Source of the DNA: Streptomyces sp. 150FB
GTDB lineage: Bacteria > Actinomycetota > Actinomycetes > Streptomycetales > Streptomycetaceae
Reading direction: 5' to 3'
Length of the DNA stretch: 38,304 nucleotides
NCBI RefSeq assembly: GCF_000818195.1
Contig: NZ_JTHL01000001.1
Span: forward strand, 8,464,513-8,502,816
The notes under the pieces are model-generated. The model was given only the letters and a program-made list of their open reading frames with translations. It was not told the DNA's origin and did no database searches. Of the stretch, positions 31,739 to 38,304 are shown in pieces. Numbering within the stretch: position 1 is the first letter of the stretch; each line of letters starts with the position of its first letter. A program made the translations under genes and the position numbers.

Positions 31739-32566
31739 TCAGCTCTTGATGAAGTCGAGCAGATCCTTGTTGAAGGTGTCGTTGTACGGGGCGACCATGG
31801 CCAGGCCGTGCGGGGCTCCCGGGTAGATCTTCACGGTGGCGTCCTTGACGATCTTGGAGGACTTCTGTGCGGCTGCCACGATCGGCACGATCTGGTCGTC
31901 GTCGCCGTGCACGATCAGCGTGGGGATGTCGAAGCGGCGCAGGTCCTCGGTCGTGTCGGTCTCCGAGAACGCCTTCACGCAGTCGTACGCACCCTTGATG
32001 CCGACCGACATGCTCCACAGCCAGAACGCGTCCCGTACGCCCCCCGAGACCTTGTGGCCCGGACGGTTGGCGCCGTAGAAGCTCTCGCTGAGGTCCTTGT
32101 AGAACTGCGAGCGGTCGGCGGCGACTCCGGCCCTGATCTGGTCGAACACATCGATCGGCAGACCCTCCGGGTTCGCGTCCGTCTTCACCATCAGGGGCGG
32201 GATCGCGCTTTGCAGCACGGCCTTGGCCACGCGGCCCGTCCCGTGGCGGCCGATGTAGCGGGCCACCTCGCCGCCCCCCGTGGAGTGACCGACCAGGATC
32301 ACGTCGTGCAGGTCGAGGGTCTCGATCAGTGCGGCCAGATCGTCCGCGTACGTGTCGAGATCGTTGCCGTCCCAGGTCTGGCCGGAGCGCCCGCCGCCGC
32401 GGCGGTCGTGGGCGATGGCGCGGAAGCCGTTGTCGGCCACCAGTTGGAGCTGCGGATCCCAGGCGTCGGCGGTCAGCGGCCAGCCGTGGCTGAAGACGAC
32501 GGGCTGACCCGTTCCCCAGTCCTTGTAGAAGATCTGGTTTCCGTCTTTCGCGGTGATGAAGGGCAT
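31739..32566 (-). CDS. Alpha/beta hydrolase, non-haem haloperoxidase/perhydrolase type
   Basis: 275 residues: [40 protein letters not shown] is the hallmark opening of cofactor-free chloroperoxidase-like esterases. The triad is Ser95 in GHSTGG, Asp224 in HGDDDQIVP and His253 in GAPHGLAMV. These enzymes hydrolyse small esters or lactones and, with organic acids and peroxide, form peracids. ATG 32566 follows AAAGGAT. It converges with the nitroreductase operon. Aromatic-pathway esters would be sensible substrates given its neighbours, but this is an inference. Confidence 0.9.
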   Translation of the reverse strand: MPFITAKDGNQIFYKDWGTGQPVVFSHGWPLTADAWDPQLQLVADNGFRAIAHDRRGGGRSGQTWDGNDLDTYADDLAALIETLDLHDVILVGHSTGGGEVARYIGRHGTGRVAKAVLQSAIPPLMVKTDANPEGLPIDVFDQIRAGVAADRSQFYKDLSESFYGANRPGHKVSGGVRDAFWLWSMSVGIKGAYDCVKAFSETDTTEDLRRFDIPTLIVHGDDDQIVPIVAAAQKSSKIVKDATVKIYPGAPHGLAMVAPYNDTFNKDLLDFIKS

Positions 32567-32638
32567 GGCGCTGATCCTTTGCGCTCGACGACTGCGGGAG
32601 GAGGCGGGTGCCCCCGAGGGGAGGTGCGATGTGGGTGT

Positions 32639-33635
32639 TTAGCCCGTAATGCGCCTATGGGATATTGGTACCAGTTCGAGGACCGGCGTCCTCCGGCGAC
32701 TCGCTGTCCCGAGCGGCCCCGGCCAAGTCCGCCGCCGGTCGTGGGCGGGCGGTCGGCGCTGGAGGATCTCGACGAGTCGTGGGCCCGTCGCCGTCGCGCC
32801 TGCCCGGATGTACTCGGTGAGGTCTTCCAGCGATTCCGCACGGTGGACCTCGATGCCGTAGCCACGGGCGATGTCCAGCACGCCGAGGCCGGAGATGTCG
32901 AGGTACTCACCTTCCGGGACGTGCAGGATCTCGGAGAACTCCTGCAGCGCGCGGTACTTGGTGTTCGTACAGACCACGAAGGTGACGGCCACCTGGTGGC
33001 GCGCCGCGGTCCACAGGCCCGACGTGGTGTACTGCATGGTGATCGTCAGGCGGTCGCGCAGCATGTCGGCGGAGGTCCACTCCAGCGCGATGACGGTGTC
33101 GTCGTTCTTGCCCCGGTCGATCGCGTCGAGGATCGCCTCGGTGGTGAAGTGCGGCCCACTGGTGTCGGCCTCGGGGAGGGTACGTGTGGCGGGCCACGGG
33201 CGGTCGCTCTTGGTGGCCGCGGCGGCGACGCGTACGAGCGCGTCCGACGGGTCGCCCACCGAGATACGGCCGAAGGGCGCGCGGGCCGCTTCGTCGGGGT
33301 CGTCGGTGACCGCGTACACACTGATGCCTGGCCGCAGGACGTCCTCGTCGCTGGGTGCGTGGTGGCGGAAGATGGGCGCCCCGAAACACACCACGACGTC
33401 GTACGCCGCGAGGGCGTCGGCGACCTCGCCCGCTGCGGAGGGCAGTTGCCCCTGGTAGCGGCGATGGCGCGTAGGGAAGAGCGAGCGGGGCGGGCTGGGC
33501 GCGATCCAGACGGGAAGGCGGGCCCGTTCGGCCAGGGCGACAGCGGCCTGGAACCCCTTCCCGGTGTCCGCCCCGGGCCCCAGCACCTCCGTGGTGGCGC
33601 AGGATTCTGTAAAAGGCGTCACTGACCGTAACCAC
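32639..33635 (-). pseudogene. Benzoylformate decarboxylase-like ThDP enzyme, broken by two internal deletions
   Basis: GTG 33635 with AAGGGACG upstream begins MVTVSDAFYRILRHHG, the authentic start of the MdlC family. At about 33588-33600 some 180 residues (the ThDP pyrimidine domain) are missing, and the rest is in another frame: LGPGADTGKGFQAAVALAERARLPVWIAPSPPRSLFPTRHRRYQGQLPSAAGEVADAL (central domain), then VIALEWTSADMLRDRLTIT joined directly to MQYTTSGLWTAARHQVAVTFVVCTNTKYRALQEF. About 40 residues containing the conserved GDG half of the ThDP motif are absent at that join. The C-terminus runs on to 32639. The product cannot be catalytic. In intact form it would decarboxylate benzoylformate to benzaldehyde in mandelate catabolism. 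Confidence 0.85.
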
Positions 33636-33708
33636 GAGTCGTCCCTTGTGGAGAGTGAATGGGGCGGCGTTCCGGTGTTGGGGTGCTCCGCCTCGGCGGG
33701 TGGCTCAG

Positions 33709-34455
33709 TCAGAGCTGGGTCTGCCCACCGTTCACCTCGTACACCGAGCCGGTCACGAAAGAGGCCTCGTCGGACAGCAGGAACGCCACGACGCCGGCGA
33801 CCTCTTCCGTTGTGCCTGTTCGGTTCATCGCGGTCTTCGCCGCGATTGCCGCCCGCACTTCGGCCGGTAGTCCCCGAGCGGACGGTGCGTCGATCGGACC
33901 CGGCGCGACTGCGTTGACGCGGATGCCGCGTTGTGCGTATTCAACGGCGGAAGACCGGGTCAGGCCGACGATCCCGTGCTTGGACGCCGAGTACGCCGCC
34001 CGGCCGGCATGGGCCATGACTCCCGCGGTCGACGCCATATTGACGATCGCTCCGCCGCCGTGCCCCACGAAGTGGGCCAGTTCGGCCCTCATGCTCAGGA
34101 AGACCCCGGTGAGGTTCACGCTGATGACCTGGAGCCAGTCCGCCGGGTCGATCTCATGGACGTCGACGAGCTTCGGTGTGATGCCCGCGTTGTTGACCGC
34201 CAGATCGAGCCTGCCGTAGGTCGAGACCGCGAACTCGACGAGCTGCTCGGTATCTTCGAGGACTGACACATCGGCGACGAACGGCGTGGCTTCTCCGTCC
34301 GCGCCGCTGATCTCCTCGGCCACCCGCTCCGCGCTGTCCCGACTTCGGTCGGCCACAACGACCTTGGCGCCGTCCCGGCCGAGTCGCTTGGCCACAGCTT
34401 CGCCGAGCCCGGAACCGGCTCCGGTGACGATGGCTACTTTTCCCTTGGATGACAC
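33709..34455 (-). CDS. Short-chain dehydrogenase/reductase
   Basis: 248 residues from GTG 34455: MSSKGKVAIVTGAGSGLGEAVAKRLGRDGAKVVVADRS is an NAD-preferring opening (Asp after the second strand). VNNAG follows, with Ser142, Tyr155 and Lys159 (YSASK) and a C-terminal SFVTGSVYEVNGGQTQL. AGGGGAAG precedes the GTG. The frame is open back to 34497 but would place the operator-like GTTACGTAAC inside the gene. It lies 73 bp upstream of the broken benzoylformate decarboxylase and could have supplied an oxidation step to the same pathway. Confidence 0.9.
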   Translation of the reverse strand: MSSKGKVAIVTGAGSGLGEAVAKRLGRDGAKVVVADRSRDSAERVAEEISGADGEATPFVADVSVLEDTEQLVEFAVSTYGRLDLAVNNAGITPKLVDVHEIDPADWLQVISVNLTGVFLSMRAELAHFVGHGGGAIVNMASTAGVMAHAGRAAYSASKHGIVGLTRSSAVEYAQRGIRVNAVAPGPIDAPSARGLPAEVRAAIAAKTAMNRTGTTEEVAGVVAFLLSDEASFVTGSVYEVNGGQTQL

Positions 34456-34476
34456 GTGATACCGCTTCCCCTGGTG

Positions 34477-34488
34477 TGTTACGTAACT
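34477..34488. promoter_or_regulatory. Operator-like site TGTTACGTAACT upstream of the SDR
   Basis: The core GTTACGTAAC (34478-34487) is a perfect 10-bp palindrome, 22 bp upstream of the SDR start codon. Its 12-bp context matches 11 of 12 bases of the site at 30356-30367 in the nitroreductase/PnbB-like promoter. This suggests shared control of the SDR and the nitroaromatic genes. Confidence 0.5.
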
Positions 34489-34535
34489 GCCCTGCATGGG
34501 CGGCGCGTTCGGAGCGCCGTCGGCGACACTGGTGA

Positions 34536-35294
34536 TCAGTGCGCGGCTTCCTTGACGCTGAAGACGCCGCCGGCGGGATCGTGGAATACCGCGATGGTGC
34601 CGTGTCCGGTCGCGGTGGCGGGCATCAACACGGCGCCGCCGAGACGGGTGACGGTCGCGACGGTGGCGTCGGCGTCAGCCACGGTGAAGTAGACGTCCCA
34701 GTACGGGGGGATCTCGGCGGGCATGCCGGCGGGGCGCGGCAGAAGGCCGGAGAACGCGTGGTCGTCGAGCTTCCAGTTACGGCGGTTCAGCGCGCCTTCG
34801 GGGCTGGTGAGGGTCCAGCGGAAGACGCGCCCGTAGAAGGCGGCCGAGGCTTCCACGTCGTCGGTGATCAGCTCGGCCCAGGAGAACGAGCCGGGCTCGT
34901 CAACCAGGCCGGTGCCGTCGCGCCGCGCGGTCTGCCGTACCGCGAAGGTCGCTCCGCTGTGGTCGGTGACGAGCGCGGTCCGGCCGATGTCCGCCGTATC
35001 GCTCGGCGCTGTCGTGATGGTGCCGCCTGCGGCCGTGGCATCCGCGGCGGCCTTGTCGACATCGCCGACGTCGACGTACGTCGTCCAGGTCGCGTGCTCA
35101 AGGCCCGCACGGGATGTGATCGCCGCGACAGGTCGTCCGCGAAGCAGGCAGGTCGAGCGCTCCCGCAGGCCGGCTGATCCCGGTTCGGCCCTCCAGCCGA
35201 AGAGCTCGCCGTAGAAGCGGACGGCCGCAGGGGCGTCCGGTGTGGCCAGCTCGACCCAGGACGGCATGCCGTCCGCGTAGGTGCCGATGTTCAT
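34536..35294 (-). CDS. Two-domain VOC (glyoxalase/bleomycin-resistance) family protein
   Basis: 252 residues with two tandem VOC domains: residues about 8-120 (PSWVELATPDAPAAVRFYGELFGWRAEP) and about 135-250 (FSWAELITDDVEASAAFYGRVFRWTLTSP). Each contains the beta-alpha-beta-beta-beta unit and the 'FYG..F.W' motif common in Streptomyces CFP-30B-like and hydroxylase-like proteins. Functions range from lyases and dioxygenases to drug binding; metal ligands are not clear. ATG 35294 follows GGGAGAA. A strong promoter with a 29-bp palindrome lies 75-110 bp upstream, pointing to tight repression, possibly by the TetR encoded next door. Confidence 0.87.
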   Translation of the reverse strand: MNIGTYADGMPSWVELATPDAPAAVRFYGELFGWRAEPGSAGLRERSTCLLRGRPVAAITSRAGLEHATWTTYVDVGDVDKAAADATAAGGTITTAPSDTADIGRTALVTDHSGATFAVRQTARRDGTGLVDEPGSFSWAELITDDVEASAAFYGRVFRWTLTSPEGALNRRNWKLDDHAFSGLLPRPAGMPAEIPPYWDVYFTVADADATVATVTRLGGAVLMPATATGHGTIAVFHDPAGGVFSVKEAAH

Positions 35295-35368
35295 ACGTTC
35301 TCCCGGGGCTACCGCGATGTACCTGCGGCCGCCCACCGGAGTCGGCGGTCCGCGAGGACTGCACGACA

Positions 35369-35404
35369 ACTGTAACCATCCTTGTCAGTGACTGACAAGG
35401 ATGG
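35369..35404 (-). promoter_or_regulatory. VOC gene promoter covered by a 29-bp perfect palindrome
   Basis: CCATCCTTGTCAGT (35376-35389) and its exact complement ACTGACAAGGATGG (35391-35404) flank a single G, an uninterrupted 14-bp-arm palindrome. On the minus strand TTGTCA (35398-35393), 18 bp, TACAGT (35374-35369) is a good promoter, and the palindrome covers its -35 and spacer. The core TTGTCAGT-n-ACTGACAA is typical of TetR-family operators. The TetR at 35471-36067, immediately upstream on the same strand, is the prime candidate. Confidence 0.8.
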
Positions 35405-35470
35405 CGGCGGCTGACCATTCAGCTCGGTGGGCGGGCGAGGCGGGAGGCGTGGGAGGTGATCCCTGGCTCG

Positions 35471-36067
35471 TCAGTCGCGGACCGCCGCGATCGCTTGGTC
35501 GACCAGGTCCCCGAGTGGAGCCTTGCCTTCCATGCGGGTCCACTCGGTGGCCGCGACCTGGAGACAGGACAGCGCACAGGACACGATGGCCTCAGCCTTC
35601 AAGCGTCGCGTAGCCGTGGTTCCCTTCAGTCGCGACTCGACGTGAGGTACGAGCAGTCGCTGCCACTGTGCGTGCTTTCGCACCATCGCGGCGTCCAGTG
35701 CTGGGGTGTTCGCCAGCATGGTCGCGGTGCGCAGCCCGGATTCGCCGTCCTCAATCGAGGTGACAGCCACATTCAGCGCATGCCGAACGGCCACCCATGG
35801 ATCCTCCTCCGTCGGGCGGCTCTCCATTGTCTCCGCCACAACAAGGCCGAGCTGGGTCATGTTGCCGATGGCCATGTCTTCTTTGGTGTCGAAGTAGCGA
35901 AAGACACTTCGGGGCGAGATTCCGACCTCGGTGGCGATGTGGTCGACGGTTGTCTCGTCGAAACCCCGCTCAAGGAACAGCCGCATCGCTGCCGACGCTA
36001 TTTCCGCCTGAACCGCCCGCCGGGCGACGTCCCGCATTGCCGGGCGCACCTTCTCTTCGCTCACCAT
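35471..36067 (-). CDS. TetR-family transcriptional regulator
   Basis: 198 residues. The helix-turn-helix is AEIASAAMRLFLERGFDETTVDHIATEVGISPRSVFRYFDTKEDM; SVFRYFDTKED is the recognition region, a form common in Streptomyces TetR proteins. The C-terminal helices (ALSCLQVAATEWTRMEGKAPLGDLVDQAIAAV) fit the TetR_C_17 type. ATG 36067 has no clear ribosome binding site, and the frame is closed upstream of it. It ends 177 bp from the VOC start and probably represses that gene via the 29-bp palindrome. It is divergent from the hydrolase at 36370. Confidence 0.9.
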   Translation of the reverse strand: MVSEEKVRPAMRDVARRAVQAEIASAAMRLFLERGFDETTVDHIATEVGISPRSVFRYFDTKEDMAIGNMTQLGLVVAETMESRPTEEDPWVAVRHALNVAVTSIEDGESGLRTATMLANTPALDAAMVRKHAQWQRLLVPHVESRLKGTTATRRLKAEAIVSCALSCLQVAATEWTRMEGKAPLGDLVDQAIAAVRD

Positions 36068-36369
36068 GAACGTAGCGTACCGTGTAAGGTTTGGCGCCTC
36101 CAGTCAAATGTGGCAGTGGCTGTCGCCCGTTCCCTCCCTGCCTTCCAGGGGCAGGAACTGCTGTTGTTTTCAAGGATCGGCGCTCTCTGGCCCGAATGCG
36201 GAACAGGCCGATAATGGGGGCATGGGCCGCGTACGGTCGGATCGGTCGGACCGAACCGCAGCGCGCGGCTGACCGCCTTCCGGGGTGCTCGTGGGGGTTT
36301 ATCGGCTTCGCCCCAGGAATCCTCGAAACCGGCGCCGGTTACTGCCGGCCGTTCGAACAGGAAGTCCGT
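36068..36369. other. 302-bp divergent intergenic region with a TCGGTC-g-GACCGA palindrome
   Basis: No gene is seen. It contains a 13-bp perfect palindrome (36242-36254), preceded by a 9-bp near-tandem repeat (cggtcggat, cggtcggac, 36234-36251). A possible -10 GATAAT (36210-36215) serves the plus strand, and TTGACT (minus strand, about 36107) could be a -35 for tetR. The hydrolase leader would be about 150 nt. Confidence 0.4.
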
Positions 36370-37212
36370 ATGACTACTACATCGAACTCTCTCATCCGTC
36401 CGCAGTTCACGACCATCGACGGATTGTCGATCCGTTATGCCGAGGGCGGGGAGGGCAGTCAGGACGCCATTCTGCTGAGCCCGTGGCCGGAGAGTGTGCT
36501 GGCGTTCGACCAGGTCTGGGCCCGGCTGGCCGATCACACGCATCTGGTGGCCGTCGATCCGCCCGGATTCGGCAAGTCGGAGCGTCGTGATTCGCTGATG
36601 AATCCCCAGGCCATGGGCGATTTCATCGTCAGTGTCGCCGATGCCTTCGGACTGGAGAACCCGCACATCGTCGGCCCCGACATCGGCACCTCGTCCGCAC
36701 TGTTCGCTGCCGCGGCGGCACCCGGCCGGTTCCGCAGTCTGGTCATCGGCAGCGGGGGAGCGGCAGTTCCACTCCAGCTCACGGGCGTACTGAAGGAGTG
36801 GGTCGAGGCTCCCGACCTGGAACCGTACCGGCAGATGGACGCACGGCAGATCGTCACGGTCGCACTGTCCACCATCGAGGGATACACACCGCCGCCCGAG
36901 ATCCGGGAGGACTATCTCTCGTCCTTCGAGGGTGACCGCTTCGTCGAGTCGATGCGTTACGCCCGCAGCTACCCCGACCAGCTTCCGCTCCTCAGCGATC
37001 TCCTCCCCACCATCCAGACGCCGGTGCGCATCGTCCAAGGCAGCGAGGACCAGGTCGTGCCTCCGGTCAACGCCGAGTTTCTCCATGCCCGACTTCCCCA
37101 CAGTCGCGTCGACTTCATCAACAACGCGGGCCACTTCTGCTGGGAGGAGAAGCCGGACGAGTACGCGAGCCTCGTCACGAACTGGTGGGACGAGGGGCAC
37201 GTTCACGCCTGA
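36370..37212 (+). CDS. Alpha/beta hydrolase with an Asp nucleophile (epoxide hydrolase / dehalogenase-like)
   Basis: 280 residues: DGLSIRYAEGG, then LLSPWPESVLAFDQVWARLADHTHLVAVDPPGFGKS. The elbow VGPDIGTSSA has Asp104 as nucleophile, the hallmark of epoxide hydrolases and haloalkane/fluoroacetate dehalogenases, not of serine esterases. The acid is probably Asp227 (VQGSEDQVVPP) and the base His255 (NNAGHFCWEEKP). ATG 36370 has AGGAAG at 36357-36362; the frame is open upstream to 36091 but those residues are Arg/Cys-rich and unlike the family. It is cytosolic, hydrolysing an epoxide or C-halogen bond by an ester intermediate. Confidence 0.86.
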   Translation: MTTTSNSLIRPQFTTIDGLSIRYAEGGEGSQDAILLSPWPESVLAFDQVWARLADHTHLVAVDPPGFGKSERRDSLMNPQAMGDFIVSVADAFGLENPHIVGPDIGTSSALFAAAAAPGRFRSLVIGSGGAAVPLQLTGVLKEWVEAPDLEPYRQMDARQIVTVALSTIEGYTPPPEIREDYLSSFEGDRFVESMRYARSYPDQLPLLSDLLPTIQTPVRIVQGSEDQVVPPVNAEFLHARLPHSRVDFINNAGHFCWEEKPDEYASLVTNWWDEGHVHA

Positions 37213-37370
37213 GTCCGAACGGCAATGCGCCGACGGGCAGTCATCCCGTGGCCGCGTCGTCAAGTCCCGTCCCACTCAGGGGACATGACGATGGAGGTCT
37301 ACACTTCCGGGGCGGTGCGCGGCGCCTCCCGGGCGCCTCCAGTCATGCTCATCGACGGGGGATCAAGCGG

Positions 37371-38304
37371 ATGAAGTCTCTCCAGCCAGGTGACCCGGCA
37401 AGTATCGGTGGTTACCGCCTGCTCGGTCGGCTGGGTGCTGGTGGCATGGGCGAGGTGTTCTTCGGCCGTTCCGCCGGCGGGCGGCCCGTCGCGGTGAAGG
37501 TCATCCGCTCCGAGTACGCGGGGGACTCCCAGTTCCGGGAGCGGTTCGCCCGGGAAATCGAGGCGGCCCGCCGCGTGGGCGGATTCCACACCGCGCCCGT
37601 GGTCGACGCGGATCCGGCCGCCGATCCGCCCTGGATGGTCACGGCCTATGTGGCAGGGCCTTCCCTGCACGACGCCGTCGCCCAGCACGGACCACTGCCC
37701 GCCGACGCACTGCGCACCCTGGGCGCGGGGCTCTCCGAGGGGCTGGGTGCGATCCATGCCTGCGGTCTGATCCACCGCGACCTCAAGCCGGGCAACGTGT
37801 TGCTGGCCGACGACGGTCCGCGCATCATCGACTTCGGAATCGCCCGCGCCACCGGCGCCGGCGCCGCGATGACCACGGCGGGCGCCATCCTGGGCACGTA
37901 TCTGTTCATGTCCCCGGAGCAGACGTACGGGCGGCAGGCCGGACCCGCGAGTGACGTGTTCTCGCTCGGCGGTGTGCTGGCCTTCGCCGCCACCGGGACG
38001 AGCCCTTTCGACGGTGACTCACTGCCCGCCGTGATCTACCGGATCACCAGCGAACAGCCTGACCTGAGCGGGGTGCCCACCGAATTCGGACTGCGCGAGT
38101 TGGTCGCCGCTTGTCTGTCCAAGGACCCGGCGGACCGGCCGAGCGTGACGGACGTTCTGCGTCAGCTCGGCGACACCGTTCCCGGCGACGGGTGGCCGCC
38201 CGCCACCGTCCTCGACGTGCCGTCCGGCCCGGGCCCGACGGTGACCGATTCTGCGGGGGCGGGGCCCGCCCCGGAGCCCGTACGAGGAGCCGCCCCCGGC
38301 GGGC
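37371..38304 (+). CDS. Ser/Thr protein kinase, PknB family (3' end beyond the window)
   Basis: The frame from ATG 37371 is open to the window edge (311 codons seen). The kinase domain is complete: Gly loop LGRLGAGGMGEVFFG, Lys at about residue 43 in VAVKVI, catalytic HRDLKPGN (Asp137), DFGIAR (Asp154), the activation segment with GTYLFMSPEQ, and SDVFSLGGVL. After about residue 270 it becomes a Pro/Gly-rich linker (GWPPATVLDVPSGPGPTVTD), as in Streptomyces kinases with a following sensor or transmembrane region not visible here. GGGGGA precedes the ATG. The 158 bp upstream of the start show no clear promoter. Signal and substrates are unknown. Confidence 0.93.
   Translation, partial: MKSLQPGDPASIGGYRLLGRLGAGGMGEVFFGRSAGGRPVAVKVIRSEYAGDSQFRERFAREIEAARRVGGFHTAPVVDADPAADPPWMVTAYVAGPSLHDAVAQHGPLPADALRTLGAGLSEGLGAIHACGLIHRDLKPGNVLLADDGPRIIDFGIARATGAGAAMTTAGAILGTYLFMSPEQTYGRQAGPASDVFSLGGVLAFAATGTSPFDGDSLPAVIYRITSEQPDLSGVPTEFGLRELVAACLSKDPADRPSVTDVLRQLGDTVPGDGWPPATVLDVPSGPGPTVTDSAGAGPAPEPVRGAAPGG

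Noticed and set aside
31808..33625. A 605-codon plus-strand open frame
   Set aside because: Antisense to the haloperoxidase-like hydrolase and the broken decarboxylase; a shadow of GC bias.

Overview
The window is high-GC actinobacterial DNA, most likely from Streptomyces or a close relative. The evidence is strong G/C bias at third codon positions, long open frames antisense to real genes, Tat/Sec signal peptides with Ala-rich tails, GGAG-type ribosome binding sites mixed with probable leaderless starts, a dense set of TetR/LysR/SDR/MFS genes, and a PknB-type kinase. I see no CRISPR array, insertion sequence, integrase, rRNA or NRPS/PKS core gene. The content is accessory, of the kind found on a chromosome arm. 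LAYOUT: (1) 0.1-4.6 kb (-): a two-gene sugar unit, a large secreted ThuA/glucose-sorbosone-dehydrogenase/PKD/CBM protein and a TIM-barrel isomerase, behind a promoter with a perfect LacI-type operator. (2) 4.75-10.2 kb: an alpha/beta hydrolase, a divergent aldo/keto reductase and LysR pair, a DinB protein, and a split transketolase whose promoter carries a MerR/SoxR-like operator. (3) 10.2-12.9 kb: tRNA-Pro(GGG) with its terminator, a secreted beta-helix protein, a remnant resembling a polymorphic toxin tail followed by a SUKH-type immunity gene, and a small membrane protein. (4) 12.9-21.6 kb: an uncharacterised amide-metabolism locus. It has an amidohydrolase and a GCS2-type carboxylate-amine ligase on one side; a CE4 deacetylase, GNAT acetyltransferase, PLP decarboxylase and LysR on the other; and an MFS exporter next to them. 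(5) 21.7-29.2 kb: a SnoaL protein, an alpha/beta hydrolase, gene remnants at a deletion scar, a TetR, a geranylgeranyl-reductase-like flavoprotein, and an SDR-SDR-TetR operon behind a double inverted operator. (6) 29.3-31.7 kb: two nitroreductases around a PnbB-type 4-hydroxylaminobenzoate lyase homologue, probably a nitroaromatic module, with two palindromes in its divergent promoter. (7) 31.7-38.3 kb: a haloperoxidase-like hydrolase, a benzoylformate decarboxylase pseudogene with two internal deletions, an SDR, a two-domain VOC protein behind a 29-bp palindrome, a TetR, an Asp-nucleophile hydrolase, and the start of a Ser/Thr kinase that runs off the window. GENE DECAY AND ERRORS: three otherwise intact genes (GCS2 ligase, flavoprotein, nitroreductase) each carry one 1-nt frameshift in or next to a short G or C run, which may be sequencing error. 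By contrast the FAD oxidase, a small neighbouring gene, the ArsR/DUF5937 regulator and benzoylformate decarboxylase have lost whole segments and look like real decay. Functions come from reading motifs in translated sequence; no database search was run.
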